Below, piece after piece: positions 39,706 through 47,767 of a stretch of 50,348 nucleotides of DNA; the first letter of the stretch is position 1; each line of letters opens with the position of its first letter. This DNA comes from JAZDKP01 sp043802925. Lineage in GTDB: Bacteria; Fibrobacterota; OXYB2-FULL-49-7; JAEUSG01. The translations under genes and the position numbers were made by a program. The stretch lies in assembly GCA_043802925.1 (NCBI GenBank), contig JAZDKP010000274.1, positions 1-50,348 of the forward strand, read 5' to 3'. The notes beneath the pieces are model-generated. The model was not told the DNA's origin. It did no database searches and saw only the letters and a program-made list of their open reading frames with translations.

Positions 39706-41049
39706 TTAATTGATGCCGTATTTTTTCATTTTGCGCCATAAGGTAACGGGATGCAATCCCAGCACCTGGGCAGTCCGTTTGCGGTTATGGCGGTTTTCCT
39801 CCAGGGCCGCGCGGATACGGCCGGCTTCAAACCCGTGAAAAGAGGAATAAATATTTGCAGAGGGTTCCGGCAACGCAAGCGTCTTGGAAACAAGATACCC
39901 GGGAAGGTGTTTTTTTTCAATATAACCGGACAAGGACATGATAAAGGCGTGCTGTAATATATTTTCAAGCTCCCGGACATTGCCCGGGAAATCGTGGGCC
40001 GCAAGAACAGCCATTGCATCGGGTGTCGCCCCGGTGACGTTTTTCCCGTAGAGAGGGTTGTAGCGCCCGATAAAATGGTCCACCAGCAGGGGAATGTCGC
40101 TTTTCCGCTCACGCAACGGCGAAATGTGCAGGGGCATGACATGGATGCGGTAATAGAGGTCTTTCCGGAAAGTTCCGGCCTTGACCATTTCTTCCAGGTT
40201 CCGGTTGGTAGCCGTGATAATCCGGACATCGGAGCGCACGGTGGAGACGGAACCGAGAGGTTCATAGGTTTTTTCCTGCAATACACGCAAAAGCTTGACC
40301 TGCAGGGGTTTTGAAAGCTCTCCGATTTCATCCAGGAACAGTGTGCCGCCTTTGGCCGCGTCAAAGCGGCCCGGCTTGTCCTGCTTGGCGTCGGTAAAAG
40401 CCCCTTTTTTATAACCGAACAATTCCGATTCCATCAGGTTGTCGGGCAGCGCGCCGCAGTTGACGGCCACAAACGGCCCCTTGTTGCGTTTGCTCAGGGT
40501 GTGGATGGCGCGCGCCATGAGTTCTTTGCCGGTTCCAGATTCGCCCAGAATGATGACCGGGGTGTCGCTTTCTGAAACGGCCGGCAGTGTGTTGAAGATG
40601 TTTATCATCCGGTGGTCCGCGGTCACGAAGTCCGAGTAGGTGTGCTTTTCCGTGATTTCTTTCCTGAGGGTTTCGATGGCGCTTAAGTCCCTGAAAGTTT
40701 CAACCCCTCCCGAAATGTTGCCCGCCTCATCTTTCAAGACAGCTGTGGAAATGCTGACAGGCAACTGTTTGCCCTTGTGGTTCACGATGTGGATCGTGTT
40801 ATTAACGCAAGGCCGGCCGGTCCGCAGCGTTTTTTTTAAGGAGCATTCCTTTTCACAAATATCGGAGTGGAACACCTCCCAGCATTTCTTTTTCAGCGCT
40901 TCGTTTTTCCGGACCCCGGTAATCCGCTCCGCCGATTTATTGAACGTGGTGATGTTCCAATCGTTGTCAACGGTAAAGACGCCATCCGCGATGGAATCCA
41001 ATATCGTCTCATACGATGTAAATGAGGGGTGCATGTCCCTATCAGGCAT
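39706..41049 (-). CDS. Sigma-54-dependent transcriptional activator with PAS sensor
   Basis: A 447-residue regulator. A PAS domain (residues ~10-120) is followed by the AAA+ domain with Walker A GESGTGKELMARAIH, then ESELFGYKKGAFTDA, where GAFTDA replaces GAFTGA, Walker B GGTLFLDEIGEL, and an R-finger region (LRERKSDIPLLV). It ends with a Fis-type helix-turn-helix (NRKRTAQVLGLHPVTLWRKM). The PAS domain has Cys57, Cys66, Cys70 and Cys82, which could hold a cluster or sense redox. There is no receiver domain. The start is ATG 41049; the TTG before it is less likely. It probably controls the sigma-54 promoters in this window. Confidence 0.93.
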   Translation of the reverse strand: MPDRDMHPSFTSYETILDSIADGVFTVDNDWNITTFNKSAERITGVRKNEALKKKCWEVFHSDICEKECSLKKTLRTGRPCVNNTIHIVNHKGKQLPVSISTAVLKDEAGNISGGVETFRDLSAIETLRKEITEKHTYSDFVTADHRMINIFNTLPAVSESDTPVIILGESGTGKELMARAIHTLSKRNKGPFVAVNCGALPDNLMESELFGYKKGAFTDAKQDKPGRFDAAKGGTLFLDEIGELSKPLQVKLLRVLQEKTYEPLGSVSTVRSDVRIITATNRNLEEMVKAGTFRKDLYYRIHVMPLHISPLRERKSDIPLLVDHFIGRYNPLYGKNVTGATPDAMAVLAAHDFPGNVRELENILQHAFIMSLSGYIEKKHLPGYLVSKTLALPEPSANIYSSFHGFEAGRIRAALEENRHNRKRTAQVLGLHPVTLWRKMKKYGIN

Positions 41050-41114
41050 CAATTAGTGTTCCAATTAAATAAATGGCCCGAAACCCTTTTAAAAGGTAAC
41101 ATTCTACACCAGGC

Positions 41115-41130
41115 ATTGCAATCATGCAAT
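41115..41130. promoter_or_regulatory. Perfect ATTGCA-N4-TGCAAT dyad upstream of the activator gene
   Basis: ATTGCA-ATCA-TGCAAT lies 66 bases before the regulator start, with a further TTGCAAT half-site at 41134-41140. It suggests autoregulation. Confidence 0.65.
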
Positions 41131-41335
41131 ACTTTGCAATGTAAGGTTGCCTGGCGAGCGGTTTTTTACGAAGATTAGCATGTTTATGATGGCATAATAT
41201 TTGATTCATCTATTATCCGTTGGAGCCTGGGCAGAAACTTTGACGAATTGTACAGGGTTGTTATCAAGACCATTTTAAAGAAATAACCCTTTATTGCGTT
41301 AACATAAAGCGGTCGGGAAAGGTAACATAAACAAA

Positions 41336-42004
41336 TTGAGATCCATTTCTGACGAAGGCAGGCCTTTTATTTATGGACTTGCCCTTTCCTGCCTGGCGGC
41401 TTTATGCTTGTTTTATTTTCTCCTGAAGCCCTGGATACTCGGGATTTCCTTATTCTCCGGCCTGTTCGCGGGGTTTTCCGCGATTTTCTTTCGGGATCCT
41501 GAACGGAGTATTAACGCTGTTCCCGGAGATATCCTGTCACCGGCGGATGGCAGGGTGATAAGCGTGTCTGATGAGAACGATGAATATGCAGGCCCCGGCG
41601 CACGCCGCATTTCCATCTTCATGTCCCCTTTCAATGTTCATGTCAACCGCGCACCGGCTTCGGGTCAGGTGGAAAAAATAGAATACCATCCCGGCCGTTT
41701 CCTGGGCGCGTTCCGTGATAAGGCTTCCTTGTATAACGAACAGGTTCATATCGGAATGGATATGCAGGGAAGAAAAATCCGTATCAAGCTGATAGCGGGT
41801 TTTTTGGCCCGTAGGATAGTTTGGGGGATAAAAGAAAAGGACACGCTTGCCATCGGGCAAAGAATCGCCTTTATCCGTTTCGGTTCCCGGGCCGATTTGA
41901 TACTGCCTGCGGAAGCCTTAATTCTGGTCAGGACCGGGGACCGCGTAAAAGCGGGAATGACCCTCATCGCCCGTCTGGCTGGGCCGGAAATTACCGGGGA
42001 GTAA
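41336..42004 (+). CDS. psd: Phosphatidylserine decarboxylase, short (type II-like) form
   Basis: A 222-residue proenzyme for phosphatidylethanolamine synthesis. EGRPFIYGL opens it, followed by two membrane segments. SPADGRVISVSDE, ISIFMSPFNVHVNRAPASG and YNEQVHIGMDM are typical, and RFGSRADLILP holds the Gly-Ser self-cleavage site that creates the pyruvoyl group. The only suitable start is TTG 41336, with GGAAAGG about 14 bases upstream. No pssA is next to it. Confidence 0.9.
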   Translation: MRSISDEGRPFIYGLALSCLAALCLFYFLLKPWILGISLFSGLFAGFSAIFFRDPERSINAVPGDILSPADGRVISVSDENDEYAGPGARRISIFMSPFNVHVNRAPASGQVEKIEYHPGRFLGAFRDKASLYNEQVHIGMDMQGRKIRIKLIAGFLARRIVWGIKEKDTLAIGQRIAFIRFGSRADLILPAEALILVRTGDRVKAGMTLIARLAGPEITGE

Positions 42005-42054
42005 AATCATATGCTGTCAATCAAGTTTAACATCGAAAATATGGAGGAGTAATT

Positions 42055-43263
42055 ATGGGAAAAGTCTTTCTTAACATCGGTCCCCAGCACCCGGCGCTCA
42101 AAGAGCCCGAATCGTTCAGGATCCTGCTGGAAGGGGAGAGGATTATCGAGGCCAACGTCCGACTCGGTTACAACCACCGGGGCATGGAAAAAGCATGCGA
42201 GGAAAGGAGTTATCTCCAGGACATTTACCTGTTGGAGCGTATTTGCGGCATCTGCTCCCATTCCCATTCAACCTGTTTTGTGCAGGCGGTAGAGGAATTG
42301 GCGGGCGTCCAGGCCCCGCCCCGCGCCAATTACATCCGCACCCTCATCGCCGAATTGGAGCGCATTCACAGCCATTTGCTCTGGCTGGGCGTGGCCGGTC
42401 ATGAGGTGGGTTTCGACACCCTCTTCATGTACTCCTGGCGCGACCGCGAGGTGGTGATGGATTTGCTGGCGCTTTTGACCGGCAATCGCGTCAATTATGG
42501 CATGAACACCCTGGGCGGCGTGCGGCGCGACATCACGCCCGACAAGTATCCCGGCATCCTCAAGGCGGTCGACTTGCTGGAGGAGCGGACCAAGTATTAC
42601 ATCGAGGTGGCCACGGAAGAGGTGACCTTCTTGAAACGGGTTTCCGGCGTAGGACGCCTGACCAAGGAGGAAGTGGAAACCATGGGCGTGGTCGGGCCCA
42701 CGGGGCGCGCCTCCGGCGTGGCCTGGGACGTGCGGCGGGACGACCCCTATGCCGCGTATGGAGAATTGGATTTCAAGGTCATCACGGATGATCATTGCGA
42801 CGTTTACGGCCGGGCCGTGGTCCGTGTTCTGGAATTGATGGAGACCTATAAAATGATCCGTCAGATCATTAAAAACATGCCGGACGGACCCATTACGGTC
42901 AAGGTGCCCCGGAAAATCCCGGCCGGCGAGGCCGTCAGCCGGTACGAGGCCCCGCGCGGAGAAGACATTCACTACGTGAAGAGCAACGGCACGGACAAGC
43001 CGGAACGGGTCAAGGTGCGAGCGCCTACGCTGGCCAATGTCCAGGCCGTAAAAAAAATGGTTGAAAACCATTACTTGGCCGATTTGCCCATCACGGTTGC
43101 GGCAATCGACCCGTGCTTCTCCTGCACGGACCGAACCATCGCCGTCAGCCGCGTGGAAAAAGGCGGGACTGACGTTATGGATTGGGAAGCGCTCCGCCAG
43201 TACAGCATTGACTGGTACGGGAAAAAGGGCGTGAATATGAGTAAAATAAAGGCGTTACGTTAG
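42055..43263 (+). CDS. Group 4 [NiFe]-hydrogenase large subunit (Ech/Mbh-like), orphan
   Basis: A 402-residue protein of the NuoD/HycE family. Both nickel motifs are intact: ERICGICSHSH with Cys64 and Cys67, and DPCFSCTDR with Cys354 and Cys357. This separates it from NuoD of complex I and marks a membrane-type (group 4) hydrogenase. IGPQHPALKEPESF, YNHRGMEKACE and ELERIHSHLLWL are typical. About 45 residues follow the last motif. GGAGG precedes the ATG. No small subunit, membrane subunit, ferredoxin subunit or maturation gene is adjacent, and a hairpin terminator follows. Confidence 0.9.
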   Translation: MGKVFLNIGPQHPALKEPESFRILLEGERIIEANVRLGYNHRGMEKACEERSYLQDIYLLERICGICSHSHSTCFVQAVEELAGVQAPPRANYIRTLIAELERIHSHLLWLGVAGHEVGFDTLFMYSWRDREVVMDLLALLTGNRVNYGMNTLGGVRRDITPDKYPGILKAVDLLEERTKYYIEVATEEVTFLKRVSGVGRLTKEEVETMGVVGPTGRASGVAWDVRRDDPYAAYGELDFKVITDDHCDVYGRAVVRVLELMETYKMIRQIIKNMPDGPITVKVPRKIPAGEAVSRYEAPRGEDIHYVKSNGTDKPERVKVRAPTLANVQAVKKMVENHYLADLPITVAAIDPCFSCTDRTIAVSRVEKGGTDVMDWEALRQYSIDWYGKKGVNMSKIKALR

Positions 43264-43301
43264 GAGAAAAGCGTCAGGGCCATGGGATTCTTCTTTTTAT
43301 T

Positions 43302-43346
43302 GAATGGACCTGAAACGCGTCTGTCCATTCCAACAGACGTCTTTTT
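43302..43346 (+). terminator. Terminator with overlapping alternative hairpin
   Basis: CGTCTGT (43318-43324) pairs with ACAGACG (43333-43339), followed by TCTTTTT. GAATGGAC (43302-43309) can pair instead with GTCCATTC (43323-43330), which overlaps the terminator's left arm. The two hairpins cannot coexist fully. Confidence 0.65.
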
Positions 43347-43367
43347 AACCCAAAGGAGTCTCACCGT

Positions 43368-43496
43368 ATGAAAAAAATTTACCTGGTTCTCATCCTTGGT
43401 GTAATCGCTTTATTCTGTTCATGTGGCAGCCCGACCAGCCCGGGTGGAAGTGACAAACCGTTTGGGCAGGCGGGTTTCAGGTCACTTCCTTCTTAA
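43368..43496 (+). CDS. 42-residue lipoprotein
   Basis: ATG 43368 with AAAGGAG at 43352-43358. The product MKKIYLVLILGVIALFCSCG carries a lipoprotein signal with LFCSC as lipobox, followed by a short polar tail of about 23 residues rich in Gly, Ser and Pro. It may be a real tiny lipoprotein or the remnant of a larger one. The clear ribosome site and upstream terminator favour expression. Confidence 0.6.
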   Translation: MKKIYLVLILGVIALFCSCGSPTSPGGSDKPFGQAGFRSLPS

Positions 43497-43627
43497 AAAG
43501 CAAACAGAAGCGTTTATCTTGGCGCGTACGGAGTCTAACCTTAAAAGGTAGCATGGGAAGCTTCGGTGCTGAGCAGGCGCTTATCCACGCTCAACTCAGC
43601 CATTATCGAAGTCCTTTATCCTTTAAA

Positions 43628-45823
43628 TCAGGAAAGGTCAAACCGGTCAAGGTTCATCACCTTGTCCCATGCCGCTACAAAGTCGTGCAGGAACTTCCCC
43701 TGGGAGTCCGCGCATCCATAGACTTCCGCCAAGGCCCTGAGTTGGGAGTTCGAACCAAAGACGAGATCGACCCGGGTGGCGGTCCATTTGAGTGCGCTCG
43801 TTGCGCGATCTCGTCCCTCGTATACATTATCATCTTCCGCGCTTTTCTTCCAGGTCGTGCTCATGTCGAGCAGATTGACAAAGAAATCATTGGTGAGCGC
43901 TTCCGGCTGCTTGGTGAAGACGCCGTGCGGCGTCCCGCCGACGTTGGTCTTCAGGACGCGCATGCCGCCCACAAGCACCGTCATTTCAGGTGCGGTCAGG
44001 GTCAGTAATTGCGCCTTATCAACCAGCAGCTCCTCGGCCGAAACGACATAGCGGGCCTTCCGGTAGTTGCGGAAGCCATCCGCTACGGGTTCGAGTACGG
44101 CGAAGGAGGCCGCATCGGTTTGCTCCTGCAAGGCGTCCATGCGACCCGGGGTGAAAGGGACCGTCACCACGTGACCGGCGTTTTTGGCGGCCCGCTCGAT
44201 GCCCGCGCAACCGGCCAGAACAATCAGGTCCGCCAGCGATACCTTCTTGCCGCCGGACTGCGCGCCGTTGAACGCGCTCTGGATGCCTTCCAGGGTCTTG
44301 AGCACTTTGGCGAGTTGGGCGGGCTGGTTGACTTCCCAATCCTTTTGCGGGGCTAAACGAATGCGGGCTCCGTTGGCGCCGCCGCGCTTGTCGGAGCCGC
44401 GGAAGGTGGAGGCCGACACCCAGGCGGTCGACACCAGCTCTGACACCGACAGGCCGGAAGCCAGGATTTTGGCCTTGAGGGAGGCAATGTCCTGTGCGTC
44501 AATAAGTTTGTGATTGCAAGCGGGGATGGGGTCTTGCCAAACGAGCTCTTCCGCCGGAACCTCCGGGCCGAGATACCGCGCGCGCGGGCCCATGTCGCGG
44601 TGCATCAGCTTGAACCACGCACGGGCGAACGCGTCCGCAAACTGATCCGGATTCTCGTAGAAACGCCGTGAAATCTTTTCATAGACAGGGTCGAACCGGA
44701 GGGCCAGGTCGGTGGTCAGCATGGATGGCGCGTGGCGCTTTGACGGATTATGGGCGTCCGGCACCGAATTGGCGCCTGCGCCCCCCTTCGGGACCCACTG
44801 GTGCGCACCGGCCGGACTCTTGGTCAGTTCCCATTCGTAGCCAAACAGGTTCCAGAAAAAGTTGCTGCTCCACTTCGTGGGCGTGGTGGTCCAGATGACT
44901 TCAAGGCCGCTGCCGATTGTGTCCGCGCCTTTGCCCGTGCCAAAGCTGTTTTTCCAGCCCAGACCCTGTTCCTCGATGCCGGCCGCTTCGGGCTCGGGCC
45001 CGACATGTTTCGCGTCCCCGGCGCCATGGGTTTTGCCGAAGGTATGGCCGCCCGCGATGAGGGCCACCGTTTCCTCGTCGTTCATCGCCATGCGGGCGAA
45101 GGTCTCGCGGATATCACGCGCTGCGGCGAGGGGGTCCGGGTTTCCGTTTGGTCCTTCCGGATTGACGTAAATGAGGCCCATCTGCACAGCGGCGAGCGGA
45201 TTTTCGAGGTCCCGGTCGCCGGAGTAGCGCTTGTCTTCCAGCCACTTGCCCTCGGCGCCCCAGTAAATGTCCTTTTCCGGTTCCCAGATATCTTCGCGTC
45301 CGCCGCCGAAGCCGAATGTCTTGAAACCCATCGATTCCAGGGCAACGTTGCCGGTAAGAATCATGAGGTCGGCCCAGGAGATTTTCCGGCCGTACTTTTG
45401 TTTGACCGGCCAAAGCAGACGGCGCGCCTTGTCGAGGTTGACGTTGTCGGGCCAGCTGTTGAGGGGCGCAAACCGCTGGCTGCCGTTTCCAGCGCCGCCG
45501 CGGCCGTCGCCCATGCGGTAGGTGCCGGCGCTGTGCCACGCCATACGGACGAACAGAGGGCCGTAATGGCCGAAATCGGCCGGCCACCACTCCTGCGACT
45601 TTGTCATTAGTTCACGCAGGTCCTTCTTCAAAGCCGCCAGGTCGAGACTTTTGAATTCCTTAGCATAGTTGAAATCCTCGCCCATAGGATTGGATTTGGA
45701 GGAGCGCTGGTGCAGGATGTCGAGCTTCAACTGGTTCGGCCACCAGTCACGGTTTGTTGTACCGCCATTGGCGGTGTGTTTGCCTGACCTGCCGGTTACC
45801 GGGCATTTGCTTTCTTCGTTCAT
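43628..45823 (-). CDS. katG: Catalase-peroxidase
   Basis: A 731-residue bifunctional heme enzyme with catalase and peroxidase activity, the normal length. The distal site is VRMAWHSAGTYR with Arg, Trp and His. QMGLIYVNPEGPNG holds the Tyr and RMAMNDEETVALI the Met of the Met-Tyr-Trp adduct. GGHTFGKTHGAGDA carries the proximal His. The C-terminal duplicated domain is present. It is monocistronic on the minus strand. The only oxygen-defence gene in the window. Confidence 0.97.
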   Translation of the reverse strand: MNEESKCPVTGRSGKHTANGGTTNRDWWPNQLKLDILHQRSSKSNPMGEDFNYAKEFKSLDLAALKKDLRELMTKSQEWWPADFGHYGPLFVRMAWHSAGTYRMGDGRGGAGNGSQRFAPLNSWPDNVNLDKARRLLWPVKQKYGRKISWADLMILTGNVALESMGFKTFGFGGGREDIWEPEKDIYWGAEGKWLEDKRYSGDRDLENPLAAVQMGLIYVNPEGPNGNPDPLAAARDIRETFARMAMNDEETVALIAGGHTFGKTHGAGDAKHVGPEPEAAGIEEQGLGWKNSFGTGKGADTIGSGLEVIWTTTPTKWSSNFFWNLFGYEWELTKSPAGAHQWVPKGGAGANSVPDAHNPSKRHAPSMLTTDLALRFDPVYEKISRRFYENPDQFADAFARAWFKLMHRDMGPRARYLGPEVPAEELVWQDPIPACNHKLIDAQDIASLKAKILASGLSVSELVSTAWVSASTFRGSDKRGGANGARIRLAPQKDWEVNQPAQLAKVLKTLEGIQSAFNGAQSGGKKVSLADLIVLAGCAGIERAAKNAGHVVTVPFTPGRMDALQEQTDAASFAVLEPVADGFRNYRKARYVVSAEELLVDKAQLLTLTAPEMTVLVGGMRVLKTNVGGTPHGVFTKQPEALTNDFFVNLLDMSTTWKKSAEDDNVYEGRDRATSALKWTATRVDLVFGSNSQLRALAEVYGCADSQGKFLHDFVAAWDKVMNLDRFDLS

Positions 45824-45973
45824 GGTATTTACTCCTTATCGATAGTGATTATTAATGTAGAAACTCCTAATAAGCAAAAGCAAGCGTTGAAATAGGCATA
45901 GACAATAAAAACCCGGGCTAAAATGACCTGCCTCACCTGAAAATGTTATGCCCGCAATCATGTGGTAATCCTT

Positions 45974-46837
45974 TCAATAAACGCCCAGTCCTGTCTTTGC
46001 CTCCGAATGAGTTCGTAAACCCTTAATAAACGCAAAACCCCCGCAAGCCAGCAGCAGAACCAGCAAAACTCCAATAATAGACGGGCCAGCGGCCAGATCC
46101 AGCCTGAGGGAGGCTTCCAGGCCCAGCACACAGGCGGCGATGCCGAACACCCATCCGAAAACAATCCGTTGCACGGTCTTTGAAACGCAAAATACCGCGG
46201 CTACCGTTGGCATGGTCAGCAGCGAGAACACAAGAAGAACTCCGGCGATTCTGACGGCAGAGGTCACGACAATGCCGAAGGTCATGTAAAACAGGAAATC
46301 CCACCACCATATCCGGACGCCTGCGGAAGAGGCCTTTGTTGGGGAATTTGTTATTAAAAACAGCCGGTGCCGCGTCACCCAGTGAATGATGCCCACAATG
46401 GCATACAAGACGGAAGTTTGAATGACATCCTTCCATGAAACCGTCAGGATGGTTCCCACGAGCATTTCTTTGACATGTTCGGTTCCGGTCGCGGCCTTTT
46501 CAAGAATCAGCAAGGTCATGGCAATAGCCGCGGCGTAGGTGATGCCGATAAGCGCCTCGATGGGGACTTTGCTTTGCGTTTTCCGGAAAAACGAGAAAAG
46601 CACAGCCCCGGCCAGGGTGAAACCGAGGCTCATCAAATAGGTCTGGGTCGGCGCATCTTCGCCCCATCCCAGGACAATGGCAACCCCCGTGCCCAACGCG
46701 GCAATCTGCGCCAGGGCAAGGTCCACAAAAATGACTCCGCGCTGAACAACATGATACCCGAGGTAGGTATGGCTTCCGGCGAGAACCAGCGAAATAACAA
46801 GCGCCGGAATCATAAAAGGATAATGGAATAGGAGCAT
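45974..46837 (-). CDS. Zinc/manganese ABC transporter permease
   Basis: A 287-residue ABC-3 family (ZnuB/MntB-like) permease with about eight membrane segments. It contains HTYLGYHVVQRGVIFVDLAL, ALIGITYAAAIAMTLLIL and SLLTMPTVAAVF. Its gene starts two bases after the binding-protein stop. No ATPase gene of the ZnuC type is beside it. Confidence 0.92.
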   Translation of the reverse strand: MLLFHYPFMIPALVISLVLAGSHTYLGYHVVQRGVIFVDLALAQIAALGTGVAIVLGWGEDAPTQTYLMSLGFTLAGAVLFSFFRKTQSKVPIEALIGITYAAAIAMTLLILEKAATGTEHVKEMLVGTILTVSWKDVIQTSVLYAIVGIIHWVTRHRLFLITNSPTKASSAGVRIWWWDFLFYMTFGIVVTSAVRIAGVLLVFSLLTMPTVAAVFCVSKTVQRIVFGWVFGIAACVLGLEASLRLDLAAGPSIIGVLLVLLLACGGFAFIKGLRTHSEAKTGLGVY

Positions 46838-46839
46838 GG

Positions 46840-47742
46840 TTATTTTCCTCCCTGGGTTTTAAGAATCGCGCTGACGATGGCGTCAAAATGGGCGAAGTAA
46901 TCGTTGGCGTCAACGCCCTGGCAGGCCGGGGCGAGTTTTAAGACCGGAATTCCGGTCTGACGGTTCAGGAACTTCGGCGCGTCGCCCGGAAAATAGGGTT
47001 CCTGTATTATAAATGCGACGTTCTCTTTTTTAATGATGCTGACCAGTTCGGCCAGGTGTTTTCCGGTGGGCGGAATTCCGGGAAAAGGCTCGACGTGGCC
47101 TACGATGTTCAATCCGAAAGCCGTGGCGAAATAAACCCATGAGGAGTGGTATTCCAAAATATTACGGCCTGCCATCGGTTTCAACGCCTGCTTCCAAACC
47201 GCAATTTTGGACGCACAATCCGTTTTAAAGCGCTCAAAATTTGAGACGTAGACCGCGCTTTGGGATGGGTCTGCTTTCTGGAGTCCCGCAAGGATGTTTT
47301 GCGCAATGACGATACCGTTTTCAGGATTAAGCCAATAATGGGGATTGCCCTCGGGATGGACGTCCCCCTGCGAAGCGTCCACCTTTCCGGACGGTTTGTC
47401 GAGTACCCGTACATCCTTGGAGCAATCGACCACAACCAAGTGATTGTTCCGGGAACCGTCAATGATGGCGTCCGCCCACTGGTCCAGCGCCAATCCGCCT
47501 TTCAAATAGAGGGTGGCGCGTGAAACCTTGGCCATATAGGAGGGGAAGACTTCGACGGAATGGGGATTCGCATCCGCTTTGGTGATGGACGATACGGACA
47601 CGTTGTCCCCGCCGATGGTGGATGCGATGGAGCCCAAATCGGGGATGGAGGCAACGACGATTATCTTGGCAGGGGTTGCCGCGGCTAAACAGAGTACTGA
47701 CACTGCTAAAAGAAAAACAAATTTAGAGTATTGGGTTAACAT
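46840..47742 (-). CDS. Zinc/manganese ABC transporter substrate-binding protein
   Basis: A 300-residue periplasmic protein of the ZnuA/TroA class. The start is ATG 47742, which gives signal peptide FVFLLAVSVLCLAAATPA; the longer frame has no signal. Metal ligands are expected from His in ADANPHSVEVFP, GNPHYWLNPENG and EYHSSWVYFA, and Glu in IQEPYFPG. The His-rich loop of true ZnuA is missing. Confidence 0.9.
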   Translation of the reverse strand: MLTQYSKFVFLLAVSVLCLAAATPAKIIVVASIPDLGSIASTIGGDNVSVSSITKADANPHSVEVFPSYMAKVSRATLYLKGGLALDQWADAIIDGSRNNHLVVVDCSKDVRVLDKPSGKVDASQGDVHPEGNPHYWLNPENGIVIAQNILAGLQKADPSQSAVYVSNFERFKTDCASKIAVWKQALKPMAGRNILEYHSSWVYFATAFGLNIVGHVEPFPGIPPTGKHLAELVSIIKKENVAFIIQEPYFPGDAPKFLNRQTGIPVLKLAPACQGVDANDYFAHFDAIVSAILKTQGGK

Positions 47743-47767
47743 GATATTGGTCCTAATAAAAAAAGTG

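Noticed and set aside
42268..43071. 267-codon minus-strand frame opposite the hydrogenase gene
   Set aside because: Shadow of the conserved hydrogenase reading frame; no ribosome site and no family motif.
44750..45610. 286-codon forward frame opposite katG
   Set aside because: It is a mirror frame of the katG coding strand in GC-rich sequence; katG is complete and conserved on the minus strand.
45840..45875. AT-rich Fur/PerR-like box before katG (around TGATTATTAATG)
   Set aside because: Only part of a 7-1-7 dyad matches and the region is generally AT-rich; not strong enough to call.
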